NCBI GenBank assembly: GCA_022712315.1
Contig: JALAGS010000076.1
Span: 1-47,170 of the forward strand
Direction: 5' to 3'
DNA: 47,170 nucleotides
From: Sphingobacterium sp.
Lineage (GTDB): Bacteria; Bacteroidota; Bacteroidia; Sphingobacteriales; Sphingobacteriaceae
Below are positions 1-7,369 of the stretch, in pieces. Under the pieces are notes generated by a model. That model did no database searches, had not been told where the DNA came from, and was given only the letters and a program-made list of their open reading frames with translations. Every line of letters begins with the position of its first letter. The stretch's first letter is position 1. A program made the translations under genes and the position numbers.

Positions 1-1
1 T

Positions 2-487
2 CTTTATTCTCTGTTTTTTGCGAGCGCTTTTTTTTTAATTCAACCTGTGTTTGCACAGGCACCTAAGACACTTCCAGCCTTTACTTTTGATGAGGTTTAT
101 CAAGCAGGTAAGTTTAATTCGGATAAGCTGCCCAAGTCGGGCTATATCGTATTGAATTTTTATGATCCAGGTTGTGGGCATTGTCAGAAAATGGGAGCGG
201 GCATTGCACAGAACCTGGCGAAGCTAAAGAATGTTTCATTTTATTTTATCTCTATGAATGATAAAGCCTATGTGGATGGTTTTATTAATATGCATGCTAA
301 GGCCTTAAAAAATGCAACGAATATAAAGTTCTTATTTGATGCCGGAACGCAGTTTATCGAAAAATTCAAGCCTAGTAATTATCCGTCCTTATATATTTAT
401 GATGCGAAAACGAAAATGCTGGTACAGCATCTGGACGGAGAAGATGATGTAAAAAAGCTATTAACAGCGCTAGGAATCAGTAGTTAG
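2..487 (+). CDS. Exported thioredoxin-fold protein, 5' end cut by window edge
   Basis: The reading frame is open to the left edge of the window, so the true start lies outside it. The visible N-terminus LYSLFFASAFFLIQPVFAQ reads as the hydrophobic core and cleavage region of a signal peptide, with cleavage probably after FAQ, so the protein should act in the periplasm. A GTG at 47 could be mistaken for a start, but it falls inside this signal peptide. The mature part carries a thioredoxin-type active site CGHC (around nucleotides 173-184) in the context NFYDPGCGHCQKM, followed by the usual alpha/beta pattern and a likely cis-Pro segment (NYPSLYIYD). The CxxC pair suggests a thiol-disulfide reductase or oxidase of the TlpA/DsbE-like group; the substrate is unknown. 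It converges on clpB with a shared terminator between them. Confidence 0.8.
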   Translation, partial: LYSLFFASAFFLIQPVFAQAPKTLPAFTFDEVYQAGKFNSDKLPKSGYIVLNFYDPGCGHCQKMGAGIAQNLAKLKNVSFYFISMNDKAYVDGFINMHAKALKNATNIKFLFDAGTQFIEKFKPSNYPSLYIYDAKTKMLVQHLDGEDDVKKLLTALGISS

Positions 488-512
488 TTGTCAGTCTGCA
501 AGGTATAAAAGC

Positions 513-547
513 GAAGCGCCCGGTATTTCTGCCAGGCGCTTCACTTT
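513..547. terminator. Bidirectional terminator between thioredoxin-like gene and clpB
   Basis: The arms GAAGCGCC (513-520) and GGCGCTTC (535-542) form a perfect 8-bp GC-rich stem, followed by a short T-rich run (cttttta) on the + strand. It lies between two convergent genes and could end both transcripts. Confidence 0.7.
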
Positions 548-550
548 TTA

Positions 551-3148
551 TTAGTTTTGTTTATTGATGAAGACAAATTTACCGTCAAATACATCCAGTC
601 GGATAATGGAGTCGCGACTTACTTTTCCGGATAATATTTCCTTCGAAAGTTCATTCAGGATACGTTTCTGAATGACCCGTTTTAATGGCCTTGCTCCATA
701 GATTGGATCATAGCCAAGCTGTGCTAGCCAGTCCATCGCTTCGTCTGATGCTGTGATAAAGATATTTTGTTCGGCCAGCTGTTTCTGAACATGGGCAAAT
801 TGCAGCCTAACAATATCTCCAATTTCGTCTCTGCTTAACGGCGTAAACATAATGACTTCATCGATACGGTTCAGGAACTCCGGACGGATCGATTGTTTCA
901 GCAGGTCAAATACCTCGTTGCGTGTTTTGGCAATGATCTCCTCTCTATTGTCATCACTTAGATGGCTGAAATTTTCTTGTATAATATGAGAGCCCGTATT
1001 GGACGTCATAATAATAATCGTATTCTTGAAGTTGACTGTACGGCCTTTGTTGTCCGTTAGATGACCATCGTCCAGCACCTGCAAAAGTATGTTAAATACA
1101 TCAGGATGAGCCTTTTCAATTTCATCGAGCAGAACCACCGAATAAGGACGTCTCCGGACAGCTTCTGTCAACTGACCGCCTTCATCGTACCCTACATATC
1201 CCGGAGGCGCTCCAATCAAACGGGAGACAGCATGCCGTTCCTGATATTCCGACATATCAATACGTACCATTGATTGTTCGTCGTCGAACAAGAACTCAGC
1301 GAGTGCTTTTGCCAACTCTGTTTTTCCCACACCTGTAGTACCTAAGAATATAAACGATCCTATAGGTCTTTTTGCATCATTTAGTCCGGCTCTTGAACGG
1401 CGTATCGCATCTGAAATTGCTTCTATTGCTTCATCCTGACCAGCAACGCGTTTATGGAGTTCCTCTTCAAGATTCAGTAATTTTTCGCGCTCAGACTGAA
1501 TCATTTTACTGACGGGTATTCCAGTCCACTTAGCGACAACATCGGCAATATCTTCAGAAGTCACTTCCTCTTTCAGCATACGTTTGCTTTCCTGTTTTTC
1601 GGCGAGCTCAGCTTTCAGTTTCTCCACTTTCTCCTGCGCCTCTTTGATTCGGCCATAACGTAATTCTGCAACTTTACCATAATCGCCGGAACGTTCCGCC
1701 TGTTCGGCTTCGAGTTTGTAATTTTCAATGTTTTCAATTTCTTGGTTTACATTGTCAACCAAACTCTTTTCCTCTTGCCATGCAGCGCGCAGCGTATCAC
1801 GTTCAGCAGATAGATTGGCTATACTTTCTGAAAGCTCCTGTACCTTTTTATCGTCGTTTTCACGTTTCAAAGCCTCGCGCTCGATTTCCAGTTGCATAAT
1901 GCGACGTTCCAGTTCATCGACTGCCTCCGGTACAGAATCCATTTCCAAGCGTAATTTCGATGCTGCCTCGTCAATTAGATCAATCGCCTTATCTGGTAGG
2001 AAACGGTCCGCAATATAACGTTGCGATAGTTCTACTGCTGCAATAATGGATTCATCCAGTATGCGCACCTTATGGTGTGTTTCGTACCGTTCTTTCAATC
2101 CGCGAAGGATGGATATAGCGTCTTGCGTATCTGGTTCTTCTACCATAACCTTTTGGAATCGACGTTCCAGGGCTTTGTCCTTTTCGAAATATTTTTGGTA
2201 TTCATTTAACGTTGTGGCACCTATGGCACGAAGTTCCCCTCTGGCCAGTGCCGGTTTAAGGATGTTTGCTGCGTCCATCGCACCTTCACCACCGCCTGCA
2301 CCCACTAGGGTGTGGATCTCATCAATAAAGAGGATAATTTCGCCGTTGGAGTCCGTAACTTCTTTAACGACAGCTTTTAAGCGTTCTTCAAATTCCCCTT
2401 TATATTTAGCTCCAGCTACCAGGGCACCCATATCTAAGGAAAATACGATTTTAGATTTTAGATTTTCCGGGGCGTCACCTTTTATAATTCTGTACGCAAT
2501 ACCCTCAGCAATAGCGGTTTTACCAACCCCTGGTTCACCGACGAGTATAGGGTTGTTTTTGGTACGGCGTGAAAGGATCTGCATGACGCGTCGAATTTCT
2601 TCGTCGCGGCCGATAACAGGATCCAATTTGCCAGATTCAGCATACTCATTTAAATTTCGGGCATATTTTCCCAAAGCATTATATGTCGCTTCAGCATTTT
2701 GATCGGTTACCCGGCTGTTTCCGCGCAATTCTTTTATGGCGGTCTTTAAGTCCTTTTCAGTCACGCCCTGCGATTTTAGCAGGGTTGAAGTCTTGTCGGA
2801 TGTGGCTAGAATACCTAATAGTAGGTGCTCCACAGAGACAAATTCGTCATTGAATTCCTTTAAATACCCTTGTGCTTTCTGCAGCGCATTATTCGCATCA
2901 CTGCTTAGATAAATGTTGCTACCACTTACTTTAGGAAATCCTTCTATCTGCTTGTCGAGCTCAGTTCCTAAATAGGTGATATTGACGTTTAGTTTCTTTA
3001 ATAAGTGGCTGACAACGTTTTCATCCACAGTAAGTAAAGCTTTTAAAATATGCGCAGTTTCAATAGCCTGTTGTTGATGGCCGGCTGCAATTTCTGACGC
3101 TTTTTGTATGGCCTCCTGAGCCTTGATTGTATAATTGTTAAAATTCAT
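551..3148 (-). CDS. clpB: ClpB ATP-dependent disaggregase chaperone
   Basis: ClpB is a hexameric cytoplasmic AAA+ machine that pulls polypeptides out of aggregates together with DnaK. The sequence shows the Clp N-domain (about residues 1-150, MNFNNYTIKAQEAI), a first AAA+ module with Walker A GEPGVGKT near residue 205 and Walker B LFIDEIHTLVGAG, a long charged coiled-coil M-domain (roughly 400-530, typical of ClpB and absent from ClpA), and a second AAA+ module with GTTGVGKT and VVLLDEIEKAH, ending in the C-terminal D2-small domain. The length of 865 residues is normal. The frame opens earlier at 3208, but the family N-terminus begins at the ATG at 3148. No confident heat-shock promoter was recognised upstream. 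It is transcribed divergently from tRNA-Thr. Confidence 0.97.
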   Translation of the reverse strand: MNFNNYTIKAQEAIQKASEIAAGHQQQAIETAHILKALLTVDENVVSHLLKKLNVNITYLGTELDKQIEGFPKVSGSNIYLSSDANNALQKAQGYLKEFNDEFVSVEHLLLGILATSDKTSTLLKSQGVTEKDLKTAIKELRGNSRVTDQNAEATYNALGKYARNLNEYAESGKLDPVIGRDEEIRRVMQILSRRTKNNPILVGEPGVGKTAIAEGIAYRIIKGDAPENLKSKIVFSLDMGALVAGAKYKGEFEERLKAVVKEVTDSNGEIILFIDEIHTLVGAGGGEGAMDAANILKPALARGELRAIGATTLNEYQKYFEKDKALERRFQKVMVEEPDTQDAISILRGLKERYETHHKVRILDESIIAAVELSQRYIADRFLPDKAIDLIDEAASKLRLEMDSVPEAVDELERRIMQLEIEREALKRENDDKKVQELSESIANLSAERDTLRAAWQEEKSLVDNVNQEIENIENYKLEAEQAERSGDYGKVAELRYGRIKEAQEKVEKLKAELAEKQESKRMLKEEVTSEDIADVVAKWTGIPVSKMIQSEREKLLNLEEELHKRVAGQDEAIEAISDAIRRSRAGLNDAKRPIGSFIFLGTTGVGKTELAKALAEFLFDDEQSMVRIDMSEYQERHAVSRLIGAPPGYVGYDEGGQLTEAVRRRPYSVVLLDEIEKAHPDVFNILLQVLDDGHLTDNKGRTVNFKNTIIIMTSNTGSHIIQENFSHLSDDNREEIIAKTRNEVFDLLKQSIRPEFLNRIDEVIMFTPLSRDEIGDIVRLQFAHVQKQLAEQNIFITASDEAMDWLAQLGYDPIYGARPLKRVIQKRILNELSKEILSGKVSRDSIIRLDVFDGKFVFINKQN

Positions 3149-3342
3149 TGTTATGATCTTAATTAAAGTTTTGTTGATACGTCTAATTGATAACAATCGA
3201 AGTGCCATTCAGGTTTTAGCTGCTATTTCGGAAAAAATGGCAATCTTTTTTATTGAATCATGACAAATTTTCAGCTATTTAAAATAATACGCTTGATTTT
3301 TAAATAATTGGCTTAGCAGACAGAAAAATTGTTGTGATCGAC

Positions 3343-3373
3343 TTGCTTTTTTGATTGAAGCTTTCGATATTTG
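3343..3373 (+). promoter_or_regulatory. Candidate promoter of tRNA-Thr
   Basis: A -33-like TTG (3343-3345) lies 20 bp before GATATTTG (3366-3373), which matches the Bacteroidota -7 consensus TANNTTTG in all but its first base. Transcription would start near 3380, about 40 bases before the tRNA. Inferred from sequence only. Confidence 0.4.
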
Positions 3374-3377
3374 CAGC

Positions 3378-3405
3378 ATCTTAAAACGGTCAGACGTTTT
3401 AAGAT
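3378..3405. promoter_or_regulatory. Perfect 11-bp palindrome in tRNA-Thr leader
   Basis: ATCTTAAAACG (3378-3388) and CGTTTTAAGAT (3395-3405) are exact inverted copies around the 6-base spacer gtcaga. The element falls just after the candidate -7 box, where transcription should begin, and 14 bases before the mature tRNA. It could be a repressor operator or a 5' leader hairpin used in tRNA processing. It has no T-run, so it is a poor terminator. Confidence 0.6.
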
Positions 3406-3419
3406 TGAGAAGAAGTAAC

Positions 3420-3492
<73 letters not shown>

Positions 3493-3493
3493 C

Positions 3494-3530
3494 AAAAAAA
3501 ATCCCCAAGGTTTTCTTGGGGATTTTTTGT
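3494..3530. terminator. Bidirectional terminator for tRNA-Thr and alkaline phosphatase
   Basis: AATCCCCAAG (3500-3509) and CTTGGGGATT (3515-3524) form a 10-bp stem with a 5-base loop. It is flanked by an A-run on the left and a T-run on the right, so it works in both directions. It ends the tRNA transcript and the convergent phosphatase gene, whose stop codon is at 3531-3533. Confidence 0.88.
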
Positions 3531-4943
3531 TTAATCTAAGGTCAATTTTGCAGCAGTGGCAATTTTCTTGGGTATATCTGTATTGTCCATTTTCTGATTG
3601 AATAGTTCTGATCCGGCTCCGATAGCATATACCGGCGCGTAGGCTGCCGAATGATTGTTGGAAGCCCAGCTAATTGACCCCATACGGTTCAGGATGGAGA
3701 TACTTAATGCCGCTATTTTATCGTCACTTGCGTAAAGGCTTTTTGCCGTCTCATTTTGATGGTCTACGAAACTTTTTTGATAAGCATTCTGTAGCGCTTT
3801 ACGATCTGTTTCGGGAACTTCTATTTTGGAAAACAGACCTGTTTGCAAAGAGATCAGATTTTTCAAATCATCCCAGGTAGCATTTGGACGATCTTTACGC
3901 AAATTGCCAATTGCATTTGAAAGTTCAGACTGCGAGGTTTTTTGGTGGGATAATATCTTGGTTTTAAGAGAAGAACTCCCATTTCCGATACCTAATCCTC
4001 CCGTTTCGTGGTCTGCAGTAACAACAATCAACGTTTCTTTTGGATATTTTTGATAAAATTCATAAGCCAGTTGTGCTGAAGCATTGAAGTCCAGGACTTC
4101 CTGAATAGTTGTTGCTGCATCATTGGCATGGCAGGCCCAATCGATTTTGCCACCTTCGATCATCAGAAAAAAGCCCTTGCTATTGTCCTGATGAAGTGCA
4201 GTGATCGCTGCAGCAGTAAGGTCAGCCAGTTTTAAATCTTCCGGTTTTTGGTCTATGGCATATTTGAGGGCATCTGCAGGCGTGCCATCCGAATTCATGA
4301 ATATCATCTTATCAGCCTTATTGCTCTTTTTGCTGTAGGCATCCTTCCCCTTGACGATGGTATAACCAGCCTTTTCTAATAGCGGGCGAAGCGAAGCTGC
4401 TTTTTTCCCGTCAAATGTTGTTTCAGGTTTTAAAAAATTGGAACCCCCAAAAAAATCAAAATTTGAATTGATAATCTCGTGGCCAATTTCATAGTACATG
4501 TCGCGGTCCGGCTGATGGGCATAAAAGGAAGCCGGGGTGGCGTGGTCAATGCTTACACTTGTAATGATACCTACTTTTTTACCCTGTTCCTTCGCTGCAT
4601 AGGCAATGCTTTTATAGGGGATAGTTCCTGTACTATCCATACCGATCACGCCGTTTTTCGTCTTTTTTCCAACAGCAAGGGCAGTGCCTCCGGCACCAGA
4701 ATCCGTTACGCCGTTTGACAGTGAATGGGTGGAAGCGAATCCAACATGTGGAAATTGGGTGAAAACCAATGGGGTAGGGTTACTTTTATGTTGGGTTTCT
4801 GCCTGATGAATTTCAGTTAAATTAACTTGATTGAGCCCCATGCCGTCACCAATTAGATAAAAGATGTACTTTGCTTCTTGACTGAAAGCAGGAAAAGCAT
4901 GTATAAAGGAGAAGAGGAAAAGAAATAAAAAGTGTTTTTTCAT
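3531..4943 (-). CDS. phoA: Exported alkaline phosphatase
   Basis: Alkaline phosphatases release inorganic phosphate from phosphomonoesters in the periplasm, using two zinc ions and one magnesium. The ATG at 4943 begins a clear signal peptide (MKKHFLFLFL... ending about FSQ, residue 22); the longer open frame to 4973 adds an implausible leader. Visible family residues are the metal ligand Asp in IGDGMG (residue 33), the catalytic serine in TDSGAGGTA (Ser82), EGGKIDWACH, VTADHETGG and the C-terminal HS ligand pair in NNHSAAYAP. The length of about 470 residues is normal for the family. It stands alone, ending at the terminator shared with tRNA-Thr. A phytase locus about 11 kb away gives a second phosphate-acquisition function, but no Pho box was recognised. 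Confidence 0.93.
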   Translation of the reverse strand: MKKHFLFLFLFSFIHAFPAFSQEAKYIFYLIGDGMGLNQVNLTEIHQAETQHKSNPTPLVFTQFPHVGFASTHSLSNGVTDSGAGGTALAVGKKTKNGVIGMDSTGTIPYKSIAYAAKEQGKKVGIITSVSIDHATPASFYAHQPDRDMYYEIGHEIINSNFDFFGGSNFLKPETTFDGKKAASLRPLLEKAGYTIVKGKDAYSKKSNKADKMIFMNSDGTPADALKYAIDQKPEDLKLADLTAAAITALHQDNSKGFFLMIEGGKIDWACHANDAATTIQEVLDFNASAQLAYEFYQKYPKETLIVVTADHETGGLGIGNGSSSLKTKILSHQKTSQSELSNAIGNLRKDRPNATWDDLKNLISLQTGLFSKIEVPETDRKALQNAYQKSFVDHQNETAKSLYASDDKIAALSISILNRMGSISWASNNHSAAYAPVYAIGAGSELFNQKMDNTDIPKKIATAAKLTLD

Positions 4944-4973
4944 TTTAATGATTGTTATTTTAAAAAAACACAA

Positions 4974-5378
4974 ATTACAACCTTCGCATTAGCTTATTGT
5001 TAAATCCATATTATGAATGCTTTTTATTGCATTCACTATTGATTGTTTCTTCAATCACTCTTCGCGCTTTGCTTCGAATTAGATTCGTACCTTATTCGGA
5101 TGAAATACAGCTATTGTACAGATCCTGACCAGATGTTGACCAGACCCTGAACAGGAATTATCTGGTCAACATCTGGTCAATAATGCTTGCCAAACGGTCT
5201 ATGGCCGAAGGTGGTCCGAACACAATACGAAGACAACTCCAAAAACAGCATGAGGGCTACAGACCCAAAAAGCCACTGCAGACCTAAAACTCCAGCTAGC
5301 CTGCTGTCCAGGATAGAGAAGCTGATCAAAGTTTAACCCTTAGGTTCAGGAGAGAGATAAGCAAATTTTCAGAAAAGG
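4974..5378. other. Gene-free stretch upstream of alkaline phosphatase
   Basis: Apart from the repeat block at 5061-5180, no convincing coding region, RNA gene or terminator was seen. The part at 5181-5378 is richer in G and C than nearby spacers (ggccgaaggtggtccgaac, ccactgcagacctaaaactc) and may be debris of an older element, but no reading frame of useful length remains. A promoter for the phosphatase gene should lie in the left part; none was clear. Confidence 0.5.
5061..5180. repeat. 11-bp-spaced degenerate repeats with 19-bp inverted repeat
   Basis: This gene-free stretch holds related words at a constant 11-bp step: TTCG at 5073, 5084 and 5095 (and 5061, 12 bp earlier), TACAG at 5106 and 5117, TGACCAGA at 5126 and 5137 with the variant TGAACAGG at 5148, and TCTGGTCAA at 5161 and 5172. 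The TGACCAGA pair and the TCTGGTCA pair are exact inverted copies, forming 19-bp arms (5126-5144 and 5161-5179) around a 16-base spacer. The 11-bp step is not a multiple of 3, so this is not protein-coding periodicity; it is close to one DNA helical turn. No transposase is near. Confidence 0.75.
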
Positions 5379-6032
5379 TTAAGAATTTGCTGCCGTTAGC
5401 GATTTTATATCCTTCACGGAAACTATATTCATTTTCTCTTGACAATTATCGATTGAATGAAGCATTGCGGCAGCAACCTGCGCAACAGGGAGAGCCTCGT
5501 ATGTTTTGAATAATCCGATGCTATTAAAGATACGAAGGGCACCAATGGATATTTTTTCACCTAAGCGATCTGTATTTGGGCGAATTAGGCCCCCTGGCTG
5601 GACGATAATAAGTTTTTTGAAATCAAGGGACTTGATGTGTTGTTCAAGGCTCCCTTTCATACGGTTATAAAAGATCTTCGACTTTGGATCTGCATTAACG
5701 GCCGAAAGTAAAAGGAAAACTGGACAGTCATTCTTTTTAGCCAGTGCAGCAAATTGCAAATTAAGATCATGGTCTATTCTCCATTGTGCTTCTTTACCGC
5801 CCGCATCCTTGATTGTGGTGCCGAGACAGGAAATAGCAACGTCGCCTTGAATATAGGTGTCAAAGTCCGCCAGACTGTCGAAATTCACGACAACCTGTTT
5901 TAGCTTGGTATGTTCTTTAAAGGAAATACGACGTAAAAGGACAACAATTTCCGTAATTTTATCAGATTTTAACATCAAATCTACCAGCGCTCTTCCTGTA
6001 GCACCGGAGCCGCCAATTAAAACTACTTTCAT
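5379..6032 (-). CDS. NAD(P)H-binding Rossmann-fold protein (atypical SDR, NmrA/TIP30-like)
   Basis: The N-terminus MKVVLIGGSGATGR is a dinucleotide-binding loop (GGSGATGR, residues 7-14) of atypical short-chain dehydrogenases. The central part CLGTTIKDAGGKEAQWRIDHD and LLLSAVNADPKSKIFYNRMKG contains the YxxxK-like pair Y..RMKG seen in the TIP30/YbjT group, and VQPGGLIRP follows the usual pattern of that group. At 217 residues it is complete and cytoplasmic. The substrate cannot be read from sequence; such proteins may act as redox sensors or as reductases. The small unknown gene at 6109-6351 lies 76 bp upstream on the same strand and may share its transcript. Confidence 0.8.
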   Translation of the reverse strand: MKVVLIGGSGATGRALVDLMLKSDKITEIVVLLRRISFKEHTKLKQVVVNFDSLADFDTYIQGDVAISCLGTTIKDAGGKEAQWRIDHDLNLQFAALAKKNDCPVFLLLSAVNADPKSKIFYNRMKGSLEQHIKSLDFKKLIIVQPGGLIRPNTDRLGEKISIGALRIFNSIGLFKTYEALPVAQVAAAMLHSIDNCQEKMNIVSVKDIKSLTAANS

Positions 6033-6108
6033 GGTCTATGCTTGTTTTTTTTATTTATATTCGATGAAGTGTTTATCTAGTCAGTCAGCCAAAAGGGAGG
6101 ATTTACAA

Positions 6109-6351
6109 TTAATCTTTATAATTTGGTTTCCCTGGTGTAAAACGGACAATAGATTGATCTAGTCTGAGGGTGTCAGCCACCGTGATGAGGTCTTCTTCAA
6201 CAATAAAATTTTGATCAATAGATGTCTTAATCGTGGTAAAATCCTCCTGATCTGCGTCTTGAAAATATAAGAGCGATTGAATGGTAGAAACAGCTACAAG
6301 TTCAAGCAATTCATCCTCACCTTCGAATCCTACATAGAAAAAATCTGCCAT
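6109..6351 (-). CDS. Small acidic protein of unknown function
   Basis: This 80-residue frame begins MADFFYVGFEGEDELLELVA and is acidic, with no signal peptide, membrane segment or cysteine. Its composition looks like a folded cytoplasmic protein rather than a shadow frame: no other gene covers this stretch, and the ATG is followed by an evenly mixed coding sequence. It lies 76 bp upstream of the Rossmann-fold gene in the same direction, so the two may be co-transcribed. The family was not recognised. Confidence 0.6.
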   Translation of the reverse strand: MADFFYVGFEGEDELLELVAVSTIQSLLYFQDADQEDFTTIKTSIDQNFIVEEDLITVADTLRLDQSIVRFTPGKPNYKD

Positions 6352-6555
6352 AATAATTTAATTGATGTTATACGAATATACTTTTTTTATTTTTAAAATT
6401 TATCAAATTAGGACGAGAACTTTGGGGACTGATAAAAGCTGTGTCAAAATTTGTTGAAATTTAAGTTTCTTTCAGGTCGCTTTGGGTAGCTAAGCTAAAA
6501 TACATTATATTTGGTATAGTCATTTTATAGATAATTACAATAAATTTTGATAGCA

Positions 6556-6741
6556 ATGGATAGAGAGCAGATACAAAGTTGGCTGGATAATGGTTATGAT
6601 ATACTTCATCATGGGAGACCAGTGAAAGTTGAAGGCGATTTGTGGGATTACATTGATGGGTTGGGCAGTTATGAGAACGTGTATGTCTTACGGGAGTTGA
6701 TTTATTGGACAGAGGAAGAGCTGGCAAATATTGGCAAATAG
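6556..6741 (+). CDS. Small protein of unknown function
   Basis: A 61-residue frame starts at the ATG at 6556 (MDREQIQSWLDNGYDILHHG); a TTG nine bases earlier is a less likely start. The sequence is rich in Asp, Glu, Trp and Tyr and has a plausible soluble composition. It is divergent from the gene at 6109-6351 and convergent with the Lrp-type regulator. The opposite-strand frame here is rich in Pro, His, Ser and Thr, typical of a shadow. Function unknown. Confidence 0.5.
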   Translation: MDREQIQSWLDNGYDILHHGRPVKVEGDLWDYIDGLGSYENVYVLRELIYWTEEELANIGK

Positions 6742-6795
6742 TTTTGAGATCCTGAATACCTATATTCAGAATCCCTTTCAGATACTATTCTTCCC

Positions 6796-7248
6796 CTAGA
6801 ATACTATATTGCGTTTGAAAGCGCAGCCAAGTTCGATCAGGGAATCCGTTTTGGCAATTCCCGGAATGTTATCGATCTTTTCATAAAGCAATTGCCGCAT
6901 ATGTTCATGGTTTTTAGCAATAATCTTTATATATAGGGTATAGTTTCCTGTAATGTAATAGCATTCTGTGACTTCAGGTATTTTCTTTAGTTCTTCAATA
7001 ACCCGGCTTGAGTCATGGTCTTTTTCTAAGCTCAGCCCTGTAAATGCCCCCCAGTCATAACCCAGCTTCTTTTCATTCAGCACAGGTTTTATCCCTGCTA
7101 ATATCCCTTGTTCGGTCAAACGGTTGATTCGTTGATGAATCATCGTATTGGATACGCCCATAGCTGCGGCTATGGCAGAGAAGGCCATCCGTCCATCTTC
7201 ATCCAAATATTTTAGAATTTTGAGGTCAAAGTCATCTATGTTATTCAT
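6796..7248 (-). CDS. Lrp/AsnC-family transcriptional regulator
   Basis: This is a 150-residue feast/famine regulator. Residues 1-60 form the winged helix-turn-helix (FDLKILKYLDEDGRMAFSAI, then GVSNTMIHQRINRL as the recognition region). Residues 65-150 form the RAM ligand-binding domain, with VTECYYITGNYTLYIKI as its hallmark beta-alpha-beta strand. It is transcribed divergently from ornithine aminotransferase and arginase with only 121 bp between start codons, so it most likely senses arginine, ornithine or a related amino acid and controls that pair and itself. The ligand is inferred from context. Confidence 0.92.
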   Translation of the reverse strand: MNNIDDFDLKILKYLDEDGRMAFSAIAAAMGVSNTMIHQRINRLTEQGILAGIKPVLNEKKLGYDWGAFTGLSLEKDHDSSRVIEELKKIPEVTECYYITGNYTLYIKIIAKNHEHMRQLLYEKIDNIPGIAKTDSLIELGCAFKRNIVF

Positions 7249-7289
7249 TTAAGTAGTGGTTTAAAAGTTAATTTTAATATTTTAATACG

Positions 7290-7345
7290 AATTTAGTGTT
7301 AAATTTTATTTATTCGACAATAAAATAGTAAAAATTGTATATTTG
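7290..7345 (+). promoter_or_regulatory. Promoter and candidate Lrp-type operator for rocD-rocF
   Basis: TATATTTG (7338-7345) fits the -7 consensus TANNTTTG exactly, 25 bases before the rocD ATG. The TTCG at 7313-7316 sits where a -33 box would be but is a poor match, which suggests activator dependence. Two AT-rich inverted repeats lie just upstream: AATTTA gtgt TAAATT (7290-7305) and TTTTATT tattcgac AATAAAA (7304-7310 with 7319-7325). They are plausible binding sites for the divergent Lrp-type regulator. Confidence 0.6.
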
Positions 7346-7369
7346 TTCTTATTTGAAAAAATCCAAATT

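Noticed and set aside
47..487. Complete gene starting at GTG 47
   Set aside because: The frame runs on upstream to the window edge and encodes a signal-peptide core, so 47 is internal.
1728..2018. + strand frame inside clpB
   Set aside because: Ser/Arg-rich low-complexity translation antisense to the ClpB coiled-coil region; a shadow.
2046..2702. Long + strand frame (218 residues) inside clpB
   Set aside because: Antisense to a certain clpB gene; Ser/Arg/Pro-rich composition typical of a mirror frame, no domain or ribosome site.
3149..3342. Heat-shock promoter of clpB
   Set aside because: Only a 6-of-8 match to the -7 box (reverse of CAAATTTT) without a -33 partner; not firm enough to annotate.
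5061..5180. CRISPR array or insertion-sequence ends
   Set aside because: The repeat step is only 11 bp with no unique spacers, no cas genes are near, and the 19-bp inverted repeat encloses just 16 bases, so it is neither an array nor a transposon.
6461..6727. - strand frame of 88 residues opposite the small gene at 6556-6741
   Set aside because: Pro/His/Ser/Thr-rich and unlike a folded protein; the opposite strand frame is more plausible.
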